Part shown: one piece after another, positions 7,983 through 18,254 of the stretch
Position numbering within the stretch: position 1 is the stretch's first letter
Layout: each line of letters opens with the position of its first letter
DNA from: SpSt-333 sp040751955
Lineage (GTDB): Bacteria > Bacteroidota > Ignavibacteria > UBA10030 > UBA8401
Direction: 5' to 3'
Length of the DNA: 64,000 nt
Assembly (NCBI GenBank): GCA_040751955.1
Contig: JBFMFY010000007.1
Location: forward strand, 1-64,000
The notes under the pieces: model-generated
Database searches by the model: none
What the model was told of the DNA's origin: nothing
Seen by the model: the letters and a program-made list of their open reading frames with translations, nothing else
Made by a program: the position numbers and the translations under genes

Positions 7983-9023
7983 ATGCATTTCAATATAATT
8001 GACGTTGCAAAAAAAGCCGGAGTCTCTATTGCAACAGTTTCGAGAGTGATCAACGGCAGCGAGAAAGTAAAATCTGAAACTCGCGAAAAGATTTTGGCTG
8101 TAATAGAAGAACTGAAATATGTTCCCAATCCGGCGGCGAGAGGATTGATTATGCGAAAAACAGAGGCGATAGGATTGTTGCTGCCGGATTTGCATGGTGA
8201 ATTCTTCTCCGAAGTTATTCGCGGCGCAGACGAAGCCGTGCAAGCGCAGGGGTATCACCTGATTGTTTCAAGTTCACATAATGATTCAAAAGAAATCGAA
8301 GCTGCGCTCCGATTTATGCGCGGCAGGGTAGATGCAATTATTGTAATGTCGCCGCAGGTCGATTCGGAAATCCTTCTTGCAAATCTTCCTAAAAGTGTTC
8401 CGGTAGTTTTATTGAACTGCAGAACAAGTAATCCGCACTATGATACAATCATGACAGACGGTTTTGGCGGCGCCAAAGAAATGACAAACTATCTTCTCGA
8501 TCTTGGTCATAAAAGAATTGCCGTGCTCACTGGCGGAGAAAATAATATAGAATCACAAGAACGCCTTCGTGGATATCGGAATGCGTTTGCGGAGCGAGAC
8601 CTAACGCCAAACCGCTCGTTGGAATTTCGAGGAAGCTTTACTGAAGTCTCAGGGTATGAAGCGACAAGAGAGATTTTACTTTTAAAAGATCGTCCCACCG
8701 CAATTTTTGCGTTCAACGATTCGATGGCGATCGGTGCAATCAAAGCAATCCGGGAAGAAGGACTCAAAATTCCTACAGATATTTCAGTGTGTGGTTTTGA
8801 CGACATTCCCGTTGCAAAATTTCTCAGTCCCTCACTCACATCTGTCTGTGTCCCGATTCATGATTTGGGTGTGATGGCAGTGAACCGTGTATTCGATCGT
8901 TTAACAAAAAGAACGAAGGGGGCATCTGCACACATGTTTGTCTCAACAACATTATCTATTAGAAACAGTTGTAAAAGAATAAACATCATGTCAAACTTAG
9001 AAAAGGAGGAGAATGTAGCGTGA
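7983..9023 (+). CDS. LacI-family transcriptional regulator of the glycan locus
   Basis: The 346-residue protein begins with a canonical LacI helix-turn-helix and hinge (IDVAKKAGVSIATVSRVING, residues 6-25) followed by a periplasmic-binding-like sensor domain with VCGFDDIPVAKFLSPSLTSV near the end. Such regulators bind palindromic operators as dimers and release them, or bind them more tightly, on sensing a sugar. It heads a run of co-directional glycan genes, so those are its probable targets, but I found no strong operator copies in front of them. Start: ATG without a Shine-Dalgarno site. Confidence 0.93.
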   Translation: MHFNIIDVAKKAGVSIATVSRVINGSEKVKSETREKILAVIEELKYVPNPAARGLIMRKTEAIGLLLPDLHGEFFSEVIRGADEAVQAQGYHLIVSSSHNDSKEIEAALRFMRGRVDAIIVMSPQVDSEILLANLPKSVPVVLLNCRTSNPHYDTIMTDGFGGAKEMTNYLLDLGHKRIAVLTGGENNIESQERLRGYRNAFAERDLTPNRSLEFRGSFTEVSGYEATREILLLKDRPTAIFAFNDSMAIGAIKAIREEGLKIPTDISVCGFDDIPVAKFLSPSLTSVCVPIHDLGVMAVNRVFDRLTKRTKGASAHMFVSTTLSIRNSCKRINIMSNLEKEENVA

Positions 9024-9109
9024 CAATACCAACGTTGTAACAGCACGGTGGGTATAAAATTTACTTCACCGAAAGATCCACCAAACCACAAATCATAGGA
9101 GCAATATTT

Positions 9110-11035
9110 ATGAAAAAAGGTCTGATAGTTTTTGTTCTGTGCCTGTTTACAGCTTCGGCATACGGACAAATGATCAAACGTACCGATGCAATTTGGGCGC
9201 GGAAAACGTCGAACCCGATTACATTGGACGGAAAGTTGGATGAAGCAGATTGGGCAAAAGCGGAGTCAGTTGTTGTTGTATATGGCACAACACCGATAAT
9301 GCCCGGCAGCGGTTATAGCTATGTCAAAGGAAGCACTTCCGATTCGTCCAGAGTTACGTTGAAGTATCTTGTTTCGGGTGACTCTTTGTATATGGCGGCA
9401 ATCGTTCCCGACAGTTCGATTGGCGGTAAGGGTTGGGAAGAATTCGATTCGTTCTTGATGAGTATCCGAAAACATGAACTGCCGGATAGACCCTCACCTT
9501 CATTTGAATATTTTTATGGTTGGATCGAATGGGATCCGATTACACAAGGTGCCGGCGCACCACCCAGCTTCTTTGGACACGCCGGAGGCAAACGTACAGA
9601 CTCCACAGGCGGCGTGCCCAATTGGAGAATTTGGGATGCAGCAACTTTTGTTGATGGAACAAGCAATAGTGATACCAACGCGTCAGGTCAGAAAGTTGCA
9701 GATAAGAAGTGGACAACAGAATACAAATTTAATCTTAAACAACGTGGCTATAATGTCAATGCAGCAAATGGTGACATAGTGGAGATGACAATTTCCATTT
9801 TTGATGCAGACTGGTTTTGGGCAGGAAAAACAGAATGGGCATCCGGTGCATGGACATGGTTCCAAGGACGTTGGGGTGGAGATCCTTTCTATAACGTGTT
9901 AAGAATCCACGTCAACTCCAGTGTGACCACAAATTCAGGAGCTGCTCCGGCTATTACTCAGGATGTAACCATTAAAAATGGCTCTACTCAAGCCAAACCG
10001 GTAATTGACGGCAAATTGGATGAAAACGTTTGGAAGGGTATTACACCATTACGTCTAACCTTCGGAGACGAAGTGCTGAGGGCATCGTATCCGGGTGTTG
10101 GTCCTTATCGCAGCGGGGAAAGAAAATTCAAAGCTGATACCGTCTCTGCTGAACCGGATATCCTGGATCCTGTTGATGCAAATGTAAAGTATTTCTTCCG
10201 TGGGGACACACTCTATTTTGGAATTGAGGTGATGGACCAAATATTGACACGGGGTGTTCATACGCAATTGAAAGATTGGGTGCGCGTAACCATTACAAAA
10301 AGAGACAGCACCAATCCGGATCATGTTCTTAAAGCTGTTGATCTTGATGTGACGGTTGTTGATACCGGTGCCGGATATGTGGTGGGAGGATACTTGCGCA
10401 ATCTTAAAGATTCAGTAAACGGAGCGTGGGTAGGCGTAACAAAGAAAGGATCTTTTACAAACTTTGCAAATGCCGATACAGGATACACTGTTGAACTTGC
10501 AATTGATCTTAAAAAACTTGGATATCCCGCAGGGCGTGGAGACGGCGTCGTCTTCTTCGGTGTGACTGTGCACGATGGAGACAGTTTACTTGTTGCGCAG
10601 GGCAGAAGTTATGCCGACCATGTTTGGTTCTTTAGTGAAGGCGCAGCCAGCAATGAAGCACCGTTTAAAAACGGAACCGCTCCAGCCTGGGGTTATATGG
10701 ATCCGAATTCCTTTATAACTGGTGTTGAAGATAATGTCGGTGCGGTTCCGGGCACCTTTGAACTGTTCGGAAACTATCCCAATCCATTCAACCCTGCAAC
10801 AAAGATTGAATTTACGGTTCCGACTCAATCTAATGTTCGCCTGGTTGTTTATGACCTGCTAGGCAGAGTGGTGGCAAAAGAGGTGATGAGTTCTGTGGCA
10901 CAAGGCAGGCATACGTTTACGTTTAATGCAAACCGTTTGTCATCAGGTGTATATTTCTATCAGGTGCAATTGTTAGATGCTGCAACTAACAATGTACGTG
11001 ATATCAAGAGCAGCAAAATGTTGCTCATGAAATAG
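9110..11035 (+). CDS. Secreted CBM9-like two-domain protein with T9SS sorting domain
   Basis: The protein has 641 residues. The signal peptide ends near AYGQ (residue 20). Two repeats of a CBM9-like sugar-binding or DOMON-type beta-sandwich start with ITLDGKLDEADW (about residue 36) and PVIDGKLDENVW (about 296). The last 85 residues are a type A T9SS C-terminal domain starting at NYPNPFNPATKIEF. The protein is therefore expected to be exported by T9SS and held at or released from the surface. A good AGGAG site precedes the ATG. No catalytic domain was recognised; glycan capture is the likely role. Confidence 0.8.
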   Translation: MKKGLIVFVLCLFTASAYGQMIKRTDAIWARKTSNPITLDGKLDEADWAKAESVVVVYGTTPIMPGSGYSYVKGSTSDSSRVTLKYLVSGDSLYMAAIVPDSSIGGKGWEEFDSFLMSIRKHELPDRPSPSFEYFYGWIEWDPITQGAGAPPSFFGHAGGKRTDSTGGVPNWRIWDAATFVDGTSNSDTNASGQKVADKKWTTEYKFNLKQRGYNVNAANGDIVEMTISIFDADWFWAGKTEWASGAWTWFQGRWGGDPFYNVLRIHVNSSVTTNSGAAPAITQDVTIKNGSTQAKPVIDGKLDENVWKGITPLRLTFGDEVLRASYPGVGPYRSGERKFKADTVSAEPDILDPVDANVKYFFRGDTLYFGIEVMDQILTRGVHTQLKDWVRVTITKRDSTNPDHVLKAVDLDVTVVDTGAGYVVGGYLRNLKDSVNGAWVGVTKKGSFTNFANADTGYTVELAIDLKKLGYPAGRGDGVVFFGVTVHDGDSLLVAQGRSYADHVWFFSEGAASNEAPFKNGTAPAWGYMDPNSFITGVEDNVGAVPGTFELFGNYPNPFNPATKIEFTVPTQSNVRLVVYDLLGRVVAKEVMSSVAQGRHTFTFNANRLSSGVYFYQVQLLDAATNNVRDIKSSKMLLMK

Positions 11036-11130
11036 TTTTTCTAGCTGCCAAAGGGTTGCTCTCTTTGGCAGTTACTATTATTCTTACATTCAACGGTGAA
11101 TCTGCTGGTTTAAAACAATAGGAGATAGCC

Positions 11131-13812
11131 ATGCCATTTTTTCTACGGCGCAACATACTTACCTTCCCATATCTAAAAGATTTGCTCCTGATGATAGTAA
11201 CTCTATCTACGATCGGATATACAGGTACCACAGGAAAAATATCCGGCCAAGTAACCGACGCAAAAACAGGTGAACCGTTAGTTGGTACAAATGTTATTTT
11301 AACGGGAACAAATCTTGGCAGCATCGTTGATTTGGATGGTCATTATTCGATTCTCAATATTCCGCCCGGTAGTTACGAAATACAATTCCGATTTATTGGA
11401 TATCGCGCATATATTGTCAAGCAAGTTCAGGTAACATCTGACAACACGACAAAAATCGATGCATCAATGCAGGAAGATATCGTTACTGCACAAGAAGTTG
11501 TAGTAACAGCGGAGAAACCGGTGGTGCAGGTGAATCTTACAAGCACCGTTGCCACAGTCAGCGATCAGGAAATAAAAACACTTCCCGTTCAGGAACTTCA
11601 AGATATTGTAAATCTTCAGGCAGGAGTTGTTGACGGACATTTCCGCGGCGGACGGGAAGGAGAAGTGCAATATCAAGTTAATGGAGTTTCGATCAACAAC
11701 GCTTATGACAATAAATCAAGTATTAAAATAGATCGTTCAATCATTCAAGAGGTACAAGTTATTACCGGAACTTTTGACGCCGAGTACGGTCAGGCAATGA
11801 GTGGTGTTGTAAATACTGTGCTGAAATCCGGAAGCGACCGATTTGAATGGAATGCTGAAGTCTATGGCGGTGATTTTCTTTACGGCAGCGGTGGCAAACG
11901 AGGATTAGAGTATAAGTCTCATCCTCTTTCTACTCAAAATTTTCAAGCAACAATCAGCGGACCAACAGGTCTTCCCCAAACATATTTTCTCTTCAACGGC
12001 AGACACTATGTGTTTGAAGATTATCTCTACGGCACAAGAACATACAAGCCAATTTGGACCCCCAAAAGAGATTCTGCAGATAACATCATTGGATATGATT
12101 CCTTGAGCGATGGAAAAGAAGTGCCGCTTGGATACAAACGGGAATGGTCCGGGCTTGGAAAAATTTCAAACAAGTCGATCGAAGGATTAGAAATTGGGTA
12201 TCAAGTACTCCTCAACTATAGTGAGGGAGCGAATGCTGATATAGTATGGATACTGAATCCAGACGGACGAAAGACGCAAAAAACTTTATCGTACGTCCAC
12301 GGAATCGATATTACTCATGTGCTTTCTCAATCAACGTACTACACGGTTAGTGTTCATGAGAATTTTTTTGATTACAAAGATTGGGTATATGAGAGTTTCT
12401 ATGACACGCGGTACGACCAAGCCGGATCAACAGTTACTCTTCCGAATTCGAACATAATAAGGCAAGGAGTAGATTTCGGCCGCTTCCGTCAAAAAACAGA
12501 TTCGTACATCGGCAAGGTCTCTTTGATGAGTCAGGTCACGCGCGATCATCAAATCAAAATAGGGGCTGAATATCAATATTCCGATTTGCAATTTGGTACA
12601 GCAGGAACATTGGTGTACTTAACAGAGGGAGGCGTCACAAAATTATTCCGCTATGTCGATCGTCCACCTGATTATCCCGGAATACAATACTATAAACCGA
12701 TATCTGCCGCAGCATATCTGCATGACCTCATCGAGTGGAACGATTTAACAATTCGTGCCGGCGTTCGTTTTGAATATTTTGATGCTCGAGCCAAATTACC
12801 AAGCGATCTTGCAAATCCGGCAAATGCAATTGCAGGTGCTCCTGCTTCATACCCAAAGGCAACATCAGTAAAAACGTCGTTGGCACCGCGACTTGGTGTG
12901 TCATATCCAATTACAACAACTGCAGGAATATTTTTCTCATACGGGCATTTTTATCAACTTCCTCCGCTGCGGGATATGTTCAACAATTCTAACTATGAAA
13001 AGCTTGCGCGGATACAGGCGGCAACTTCAGACTATGGAGTGTTGGGAAATCCTGATGTAAAGCCGGAACGTACGGTTCAGTATGAATTTGGCTATAAAAA
13101 TGCACTTTCTGATATTCTCGGTCTGTCCATCAATGTCTTCTATAAAGATATTCGGGATTTGCTTGGAGTAGAATTTATTTCAACCTACAACGATGCACAA
13201 TATACACGTCTCACAAATGTTGATTTTGGAAGTGTCTCGGGATTTACAATTTCTCTCACACAAAGACGGGTTGGTATTGTTGCAACTTCACTTGATTATA
13301 CATGGCAAACTGCGCAAGGAAATTCAAGCGATCCGAAAGAAACAGCACAACTGGCAGAAGCAGGGCAGGATGCTCGACCGCGGCAGGTTCCATTAAATTG
13401 GGACCAACGACATACACTCAATGCGAGCATTCAGTTATCTGAAACGAATGATTATTCTATTAGCACAATTTTGCGTTATGGCAGCGGGTTGCCATATACG
13501 CCCGCGCTCAGTTCCACATTCGGCTCACAAATAGAACCTAACTCAGGTAGAAAACCGATGGGGTTCACAGTGGATATGCGTGCCGAGAAAGGATTTTCAC
13601 TCGGCGATTTGCAGTTGAATGCATTCCTCCGAGTGTTTAATCTCTTTAACACAACGTATTTTAACGGTGATGTCTTTTCAACAACAGGTAGTCCGGATTA
13701 TTCAATAAATCAGGTTGTGGACAGGTACCAACTGGTAAATCCTTTGCGTTACTTCCAACCACGAAGAGTTGAACTCGGTATCTCACTTTCTCCAATAGTG
13801 TCTGCACAGTAA
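11131..13812 (+). CDS. TonB-dependent outer-membrane receptor with carboxypeptidase-like N-domain
   Basis: The protein has 893 residues. After a signal segment comes a CarboxypepD-regulatory-like domain (GKISGQVTDAKTGEPLVGTNV, about 33-115), a TonB plug (about 130-240, with VNGVSINNAYDNKSS and EYGQAMSGVVNTVLKSG) and a 22-strand-type barrel ending in an aromatic-rich C-terminus. Such receptors import large ligands across the outer membrane using TonB energy. No SusD partner is adjacent, unlike in Bacteroides polysaccharide loci. It sits between the CBM9-like protein and another large secreted protein, which suggests a glycan ligand. Confidence 0.9.
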   Translation: MPFFLRRNILTFPYLKDLLLMIVTLSTIGYTGTTGKISGQVTDAKTGEPLVGTNVILTGTNLGSIVDLDGHYSILNIPPGSYEIQFRFIGYRAYIVKQVQVTSDNTTKIDASMQEDIVTAQEVVVTAEKPVVQVNLTSTVATVSDQEIKTLPVQELQDIVNLQAGVVDGHFRGGREGEVQYQVNGVSINNAYDNKSSIKIDRSIIQEVQVITGTFDAEYGQAMSGVVNTVLKSGSDRFEWNAEVYGGDFLYGSGGKRGLEYKSHPLSTQNFQATISGPTGLPQTYFLFNGRHYVFEDYLYGTRTYKPIWTPKRDSADNIIGYDSLSDGKEVPLGYKREWSGLGKISNKSIEGLEIGYQVLLNYSEGANADIVWILNPDGRKTQKTLSYVHGIDITHVLSQSTYYTVSVHENFFDYKDWVYESFYDTRYDQAGSTVTLPNSNIIRQGVDFGRFRQKTDSYIGKVSLMSQVTRDHQIKIGAEYQYSDLQFGTAGTLVYLTEGGVTKLFRYVDRPPDYPGIQYYKPISAAAYLHDLIEWNDLTIRAGVRFEYFDARAKLPSDLANPANAIAGAPASYPKATSVKTSLAPRLGVSYPITTTAGIFFSYGHFYQLPPLRDMFNNSNYEKLARIQAATSDYGVLGNPDVKPERTVQYEFGYKNALSDILGLSINVFYKDIRDLLGVEFISTYNDAQYTRLTNVDFGSVSGFTISLTQRRVGIVATSLDYTWQTAQGNSSDPKETAQLAEAGQDARPRQVPLNWDQRHTLNASIQLSETNDYSISTILRYGSGLPYTPALSSTFGSQIEPNSGRKPMGFTVDMRAEKGFSLGDLQLNAFLRVFNLFNTTYFNGDVFSTTGSPDYSINQVVDRYQLVNPLRYFQPRRVELGISLSPIVSAQ

Positions 13813-13830
13813 ATCGGGAGAATTGTACGC

Positions 13831-16800
13831 ATGAAAAAATATTTTATTGTTTTCTTCTTCTTTGTAATTACCGCAGGTAATATTCTTTTTGCTCAACTGT
13901 ATTATCCCGTTGTCCCGCCTGAGAAGCGTGGAGACTCGCAGCATGAACGCCGGGGGTTGCATGACGCCAACAACATTGCAACGGAATTTTGGAATTATGG
14001 AATGGTTGGTGCGTTAGCAGGCGATGACCCGAGAGTTCATCCTTCCGTAGAAATTCCCAGAGGTACCGGAAAAGTATATTCTGACGGTATAACACCGTTT
14101 GTTCTTGCCAGAATACAGAATGATTCGAACAAGACGATCTATATTATGGAAAACGGTTACCGTGAAGGGAATGCTACCAGTGTGAAGAGCAACAGAACAA
14201 TGCGTTTTGAACCCCGCCCGGGATACTTTAACCCAAATCCTTCGGTAAATGTCAATCGGTTTGTTGCAATGAAACGAAGACCGGAAACATGGCCCTCCTC
14301 ATGGCCCGATAAAGATACTTCATGGAACGGAAAATGGAACGGCTACTTCGGTACTTCCGAAGCTTTTTCACCCGATGAAGAAAGTTTTACAGTGATGGAT
14401 GATCAATATTACGATTCATTCATCTACACACCTGATCAGCGTGATGCAACGAGACAGGGATTAGGATTGAGAATTGAAGTTCGCGGATTTCAATGGGCAA
14501 ATCCTCAGGCGGGCAATGTAATTTTTTGGCACTACGATATTGCCAATGAATCAACGACGGATTATCCGAATAATGGCGGTCCGGAGAACATGATCTTCGG
14601 GCTTTATATGGATGCCGGTGTTGGAAAAGGGCAGGGTAATATCAGTTGCGAAGGAGATGAGAATGCCGATGACGCCGCACAATTTGATAAATCTTCAGGA
14701 CTCAATTTAGTTTATACGTGGGATACATTTGGAAGGGGGACAGATTTTACCAGTAATTGCGGCAAAACCGGCTATCTCGGTTATGCATACCTTGAGACTC
14801 CCGGAAAACCTTTTGATCTGATAGATAACGACCAAGATGGAATTACGAATGAGACAAGAGACAGTCTCAGTGGTCCCGGGCAACGAATTTTAGGACAACA
14901 AGAAATTCTTACCTATATACAAACGCATTATGATGTTGCAAAATTTGAATCTTCAATCGGAAAAATCGCTGATCGTCCTGCCTACAAAGCAAGTGTGTGG
15001 TGGACTGGTGATGAGGATTTAGATTGGACCGCTGAGCTGTGCGATTTTGGTGCAGATGGCGAACCCGGAACGAATGACTTCGGCGAAGGGGACAGTATTC
15101 CCACATACGGTGAACCAAATTTTAACAAAACTGACCTTCATGAATCAGATCAAATCGGCTTGACAGGTTTCAGATTGTTCGTGATTGCAGATCCCCCCGT
15201 ACCGAATGCGGATGGCGGAATCACTTTTTCACAAAATAAGAATGCAAAGCAACCAATCGTGCAAAATTTTTACGAAGGAGATTATCCGCATTACTTCTAT
15301 GATTATTTCACTACCGGAGTTTCAAACGATCCATCAAATCCGGGACCGTTCAGTTTTACGTCAGTGGCTAATGTAAATATCGGATTTTTATTTGCTTCCG
15401 GTCCATTTACGCTGAAAGCAGGAAAACAGGAACGCTTTAGTTTAGCGCTGGCGTACGGATCGATTCTTCCCGAATTGGTAGGCACTGTACAAGTCGTTCA
15501 AGCGATATACAATGGCAATTACAGATTTGCCACACCTCCTCCTGCACCGACACTACGAGCGGAAGCAGGCGACGGCTTTGTTCAACTGTACTGGGATGAT
15601 GCGGCAGAGTTTTCTACGGATCCAACGACATTTGTTAACGACTTTGAGGGGTATAAGATTTATAGATCTACGGATTATAATTTTAACGATGTCAATACTG
15701 TGGTCAGTGCGCGCGGTTTGTCGCAAACAAACAATGGAAATCCCTTAGCGCAATTTGATTTGGATGACCAGTATTTTGGATCATCGACGCAAGTAGTGAA
15801 TGGATTGGCTTTTAATTTAGGATATAATTCTGGTATCACACATACTTTCAGGGATACCACGGTTACGAATGGTCAGGAATATTACTACGCAGTCACAGCG
15901 TATGATTTCGGAGCAACATTTGTTTCCGGCGCATCAAATGAACAATTTACCTTTTACCCGTCGGAAAATTCAATGTCTGTATCACGAACGCTTCTTGGTG
16001 GAGTCAAACTCCCAAGAAATGTGGTTGCGGTTCGACCTAATCCTAAGGTACCGGGGTACACACAAGCATCTACATCTGGTATAACAAAAATTTCCGGCAC
16101 CGGCACGGGAACCGTTGATGTAAAAGTTATCAGTTCAAAGGATGTACCTGATGGACGGACATTACTGTTGAAAATGAAAACTGTTGTGCCGCAAAACATT
16201 CATGCGGATTTTTACCAACTGATAGATAGTGCATCCGGCACTGTGTATATTGAAAAAGGGACCGATTTCAACGCAACAGGAAACGGTTCAGTCGGCGGAG
16301 GAATACTACCGTTAGTTTCAACTATTGCAACGCCGCAGGTAGATACTACTTCTGGATTTAAAGCAGGAAGCCAGTCTAACGTTGCTTTGGATTTTACGTA
16401 CATGACCGATCTTCCTATTAATCAACGCCGATTAGGATACCCGAATGATATAGAGATTGAATTTTTCAACTCTGTCGTAGATACATCAACCCGTTCGGGG
16501 TTTCTAATGCCTGCCGTTCCCGTCAAATTTAAAGTGAATGCTCTTTCACCTTCGGGACAAAAAACAAAACTCAAATTTTATTTCCAGGACGGCGGAGGCA
16601 AAGACAGCACGATTAGCAAACAAGCAGACAATCTTTATATACTTACTCTCGATACCCTGAAAGACACTCTTTACCAAACCTGGAAGGTCAAGCTAAACGC
16701 AAGCGGGATAACGGACAGTATAGTTTTACCTTCGCCGGGGGATGTGTATCGAATGAAACTTCTGTTGCCGTTTCAAGATGGTGAAACGTTTTCGTTTAAA

Positions 16801-17154
16801 ACAACCGGACACAAAGTCGTTGCCAAGTCGGTGAAAGAGTACCGGCTTAATCCCTACGTTGTTCCCAACCCGTACGTCGGTGCGGCAAGTTTTGAACCGG
16901 CGCCGTTTGGTGTGCAAGGAAGAGGAGATAGAAGAATGGAATTCAGAAATATTCCTCTCAACAGCGTTATTAGAATCTATACCGTACGAGGTGATTTGGT
17001 AGAAACCCTGAGACAGGATGGCTCGACCGACGGATATGTTGCGTGGGATTTACGCACAAAAGACAATCTCGACGTTGCTCCCGGTTTGTACATATTCCAT
17101 GTTGATGCCGGTGACGCTGGAACGAGCATCGGTAAATTTGCAATTATTAAGTAA
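13831..17154 (+). CDS. Large secreted protein with fibronectin-like domain and sorting-like C-terminus
   Basis: This 1107-residue protein has a signal peptide (cleavage near NILFAQ). The long N-terminal half has no recognised domain. A fibronectin type III-like module lies at about 570-710 (FVQLYWDD, GYKIYRSTDYNF, YYYAVTAYD). The C-terminal 90 residues (VVPNPYV, IRIYTVRGDLVETL, GLYIFHVDAG, GKFAIIK) look like a T9SS sorting domain of the Ignavibacteria/Calditrichota type. Spacing of 18 bases to the TonB gene implies one operon. Function is unknown; a surface partner of the receptor is plausible. Confidence 0.75.
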   Translation: MKKYFIVFFFFVITAGNILFAQLYYPVVPPEKRGDSQHERRGLHDANNIATEFWNYGMVGALAGDDPRVHPSVEIPRGTGKVYSDGITPFVLARIQNDSNKTIYIMENGYREGNATSVKSNRTMRFEPRPGYFNPNPSVNVNRFVAMKRRPETWPSSWPDKDTSWNGKWNGYFGTSEAFSPDEESFTVMDDQYYDSFIYTPDQRDATRQGLGLRIEVRGFQWANPQAGNVIFWHYDIANESTTDYPNNGGPENMIFGLYMDAGVGKGQGNISCEGDENADDAAQFDKSSGLNLVYTWDTFGRGTDFTSNCGKTGYLGYAYLETPGKPFDLIDNDQDGITNETRDSLSGPGQRILGQQEILTYIQTHYDVAKFESSIGKIADRPAYKASVWWTGDEDLDWTAELCDFGADGEPGTNDFGEGDSIPTYGEPNFNKTDLHESDQIGLTGFRLFVIADPPVPNADGGITFSQNKNAKQPIVQNFYEGDYPHYFYDYFTTGVSNDPSNPGPFSFTSVANVNIGFLFASGPFTLKAGKQERFSLALAYGSILPELVGTVQVVQAIYNGNYRFATPPPAPTLRAEAGDGFVQLYWDDAAEFSTDPTTFVNDFEGYKIYRSTDYNFNDVNTVVSARGLSQTNNGNPLAQFDLDDQYFGSSTQVVNGLAFNLGYNSGITHTFRDTTVTNGQEYYYAVTAYDFGATFVSGASNEQFTFYPSENSMSVSRTLLGGVKLPRNVVAVRPNPKVPGYTQASTSGITKISGTGTGTVDVKVISSKDVPDGRTLLLKMKTVVPQNIHADFYQLIDSASGTVYIEKGTDFNATGNGSVGGGILPLVSTIATPQVDTTSGFKAGSQSNVALDFTYMTDLPINQRRLGYPNDIEIEFFNSVVDTSTRSGFLMPAVPVKFKVNALSPSGQKTKLKFYFQDGGGKDSTISKQADNLYILTLDTLKDTLYQTWKVKLNASGITDSIVLPSPGDVYRMKLLLPFQDGETFSFKTTGHKVVAKSVKEYRLNPYVVPNPYVGAASFEPAPFGVQGRGDRRMEFRNIPLNSVIRIYTVRGDLVETLRQDGSTDGYVAWDLRTKDNLDVAPGLYIFHVDAGDAGTSIGKFAIIK

Positions 17155-17166
17155 GCGAGGATGACT

Positions 17167-18177
17167 ATGAACAAGAAAATTTTTACCGTTCTCTCCATAG
17201 TTACTCTTGCTGCGGGTCAACTTACATCTCAATCAAAAACGGGAACAAGTATCGGTGCATTCCTTTCTATTGAACCAAGTGCCCGTATTGCTTCAATGGG
17301 CAATGCCGGTGTTACGCTGTATAGTGAACCTCAAGCGGTGTACTACAATCCGGGTGCAATAGGGTACTTGCAGGGAAATGCGTTCCAATTTACACACAGT
17401 CAATGGATTGCAGATATTGCATACGATTATGGCGTACTTACATATGATGTCGAAGGAGTTGGAAATTTTTATGCTACCGTTACCTCACTCAACTCCGGCG
17501 AGATTGATGTGCGCACTGTAGATCAACCGGACGGTACCGGTGAGCGGTACACCGTATCGGATGTCGCTTTTGGTGTAGGAGTTGGCAGGCAGATTTCAGA
17601 TCGCTTTTCTGTCGGCATTCAAATCAACTATATTCAGGAGACGATCTGGCACAGCACCATGTCTGCATTTTCATTGAGTGTTGGAACTATTTACCGGATT
17701 GCTCCCGATGGATTCCATCTTGGCGCCAGCATTTCAAATTTCGGTTCGCGTGGACAGTTTGACGGCAGAGACTTGCGTGTTCTCTATGATCAGAACACAG
17801 CCAAGTACGGCGACAACGGACAACTCCCTGCCCAATTGTTCACGAACGATTTCCCTCTGCCCGTCATGTTTCGAGTTGGAGTAGGGATGCCCCTGCACTT
17901 CAATGAAACTAATATCATCACTGTCGCAGTCGATGCATTCCATCCAAGCGACAACACGGAAAGCATGAGCATCGGTGTGGAATACATGTTTGAACGGTTC
18001 CTCTTTCTGCGTGCCGGATATCAGAACATGTTCCTGCAAGATTCGGAAGTGGGATTAACGCTGGGTGCAGGCATTGAATATGAAATGTCAGGGTACGTAT
18101 TCAATTTTGATTACGGCTGGGCTGACCACGGAAGGTTGAAAGAGGCGCATCGCGTTACAGTCGGATTATCATTCTAA
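17167..18177 (+). CDS. PorV/PorQ-family outer-membrane protein
   Basis: The 336-residue barrel protein has a signal peptide and the family hallmark GAFLSIEPSARIASMGNAGV at residues 29-48. PorV shuttles T9SS cargo from the translocon to the attachment complex; PorQ-type relatives have related roles. I chose ATG 17167 over ATG 17161 because the GCGAGG site abuts 17161 but is 6 bases from 17167. It closes the surface-protein operon and may serve the two sorting-domain proteins upstream. Confidence 0.8.
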   Translation: MNKKIFTVLSIVTLAAGQLTSQSKTGTSIGAFLSIEPSARIASMGNAGVTLYSEPQAVYYNPGAIGYLQGNAFQFTHSQWIADIAYDYGVLTYDVEGVGNFYATVTSLNSGEIDVRTVDQPDGTGERYTVSDVAFGVGVGRQISDRFSVGIQINYIQETIWHSTMSAFSLSVGTIYRIAPDGFHLGASISNFGSRGQFDGRDLRVLYDQNTAKYGDNGQLPAQLFTNDFPLPVMFRVGVGMPLHFNETNIITVAVDAFHPSDNTESMSIGVEYMFERFLFLRAGYQNMFLQDSEVGLTLGAGIEYEMSGYVFNFDYGWADHGRLKEAHRVTVGLSF

Positions 18178-18254
18178 ACTTCAGCCACAGATCACATGAA
18201 TGTTTCAGAAACTATGTTGTGTAGCCTGTGGCATTATTTTTTACGGATAGGGCA

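Noticed and set aside
18184..18238. Terminator after the PorV-like gene (GCCACAG/CTGTGGC then T-run)
   Set aside because: The stem is only 7 bp with a loop of more than 30 bases. It would also overlap the start region of the GH94 gene.
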